In this document: in pieces, positions 63,780 through 64,000 of the stretch | How positions within the stretch are numbered: the stretch's first letter is position 1 | How the letters are laid out: each line of letters opens with the position of its first letter | Source of the DNA: Roseovarius indicus | Lineage (GTDB): Bacteria > Pseudomonadota > Alphaproteobacteria > Rhodobacterales > Rhodobacteraceae | DNA length: 64,000 nucleotides | NCBI RefSeq assembly: GCF_008728195.1 | Contig: NZ_CP031598.1 | Coordinates: 1 to 64,000 of the forward strand | Direction of reading: 5' to 3' | Translations under genes and position numbers: made by a program | Notes under the pieces: generated by a model | What the model saw: the letters and a program-made list of their open reading frames with translations, nothing else | What the model was told of the DNA's origin: nothing | Databases searched by the model: none

Positions 63780-64000
63780 TGGACGAGGACAAGTATCAAG
63801 GCCCCGCCCTGCTTGGTTTCGTGCTCCGCGTCGTCGGGCTGACGCTGTTTGCCTACATGGCCTATGCCACGCTTTACGGGCCCTACAAGACGACGGTGGT
63901 GCACCTGGCGCTGTTTGCCGCCGCGATGCTGTTCATCGCCTTTCTCGGGCGGGGCCGGTCGGAGGTGCCCGGGATGCGGGCGGTGCAATGGGGGCTGGAC
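63776..64000 (+). CDS. TRAP-type transporter fused permease, N-terminal part (cut by window end)
   Basis: The first 75 residues of a membrane protein: MMDEDKYQGPALLGFVLRVV, then two hydrophobic segments (FAYMAYATLYGPYK, VVHLALFAAAMLFIAFLG). The YGPYKTTVVHLA pattern is like the start of fused DctQM TRAP permeases, which import organic acids. The rest lies outside the window, so the class is tentative. It overlaps the hydrolase stop by 4 bases. Confidence 0.6.
   Translation, partial: MMDEDKYQGPALLGFVLRVVGLTLFAYMAYATLYGPYKTTVVHLALFAAAMLFIAFLGRGRSEVPGMRAVQWGLD

Overview
The window opens exactly on the dnaA start codon and reads like the start of a numbered chromosome from a high-GC alphaproteobacterium of the Rhodobacterales (Roseobacter group). 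Pointers to this group are the order dnaA-dnaN-recF-gyrB, a 44-residue aa3-type cytochrome oxidase subunit IV, an IalB-family protein, a Hint_2-type protein, an FMN-riboswitch-controlled second-type lumazine synthase, a serC leader RNA, a paaABCDE oxygenase operon and a LuxI homologue. I saw no rRNA, tRNA, CRISPR array, transposase or prophage.

Layout. 1-9.3 kb: replication core (dnaA, dnaN, recF, gyrB), interrupted by an AT-richer orphan PemK/MazF-like gene and a small accessory block (VOC protein, DUF1697, LysE-type exporter, hypothetical). 9.5-14 kb: a minus-strand cluster (glutathionyl-hydroquinone reductase-like, DODA-type dioxygenase, exported metallo-beta-lactamase-fold enzyme, DoxX) with a divergent LysR regulator; probably quinone/catechol handling. 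14.1-14.7 kb: a hypothetical protein. 14.75-23.6 kb: a catabolic cluster with a divergent GntR regulator, malonyl-CoA synthetase, amidase, AtoE-type transporter, MmgE/PrpD protein, 2-hydroxyacid dehydrogenase and DapA-family lyase/aldolase. This is the best candidate for an undescribed pathway.

23.7-34.6 kb: minus-strand housekeeping genes (an M16 peptidase pair, a DUF3035 lipoprotein, lspA, purH, a heparinase II/III-like protein, coxIV, a DUF6173-like protein, an MBL hydrolase and an acyl-CoA dehydrogenase). 34.7-38.9 kb: Sua5/TsaC, IalB, L-asparaginase II, an EF-hand protein and an FMN riboswitch-ribH. 38.9-42.2 kb: thiBPQ behind a TPP riboswitch. 42.3-46.6 kb: YCII protein, hybrid histidine kinase, Hint protein and a Cys-containing small protein. 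46.7-51.6 kb: serine biosynthesis (serB, serC with leader RNA, serA) and a dihaem cytochrome c. 51.7-59.6 kb: phosphoesterase, thiolase, the phenylacetyl-CoA epoxidase operon paaABCDE with an extra downstream gene and a PaaR-like operator, and an acyl-CoA dehydrogenase. 59.7-62 kb: sensor kinase divergent from a LuxI-type synthase. 62.1-64 kb: the start of another GntR-controlled operon (alpha/beta hydrolase, TRAP-type permease cut by the window end).

Two families of dispersed intergenic repeats stand out. One is a roughly 165-bp element carrying four 11-bp CGTCGGTAT-type units, near 4.8 and 42.7 kb. The other is a triple-palindrome element between convergent genes, near 23.6 and 46.6 kb. All calls come from reading sequence and translations; no database search was run.
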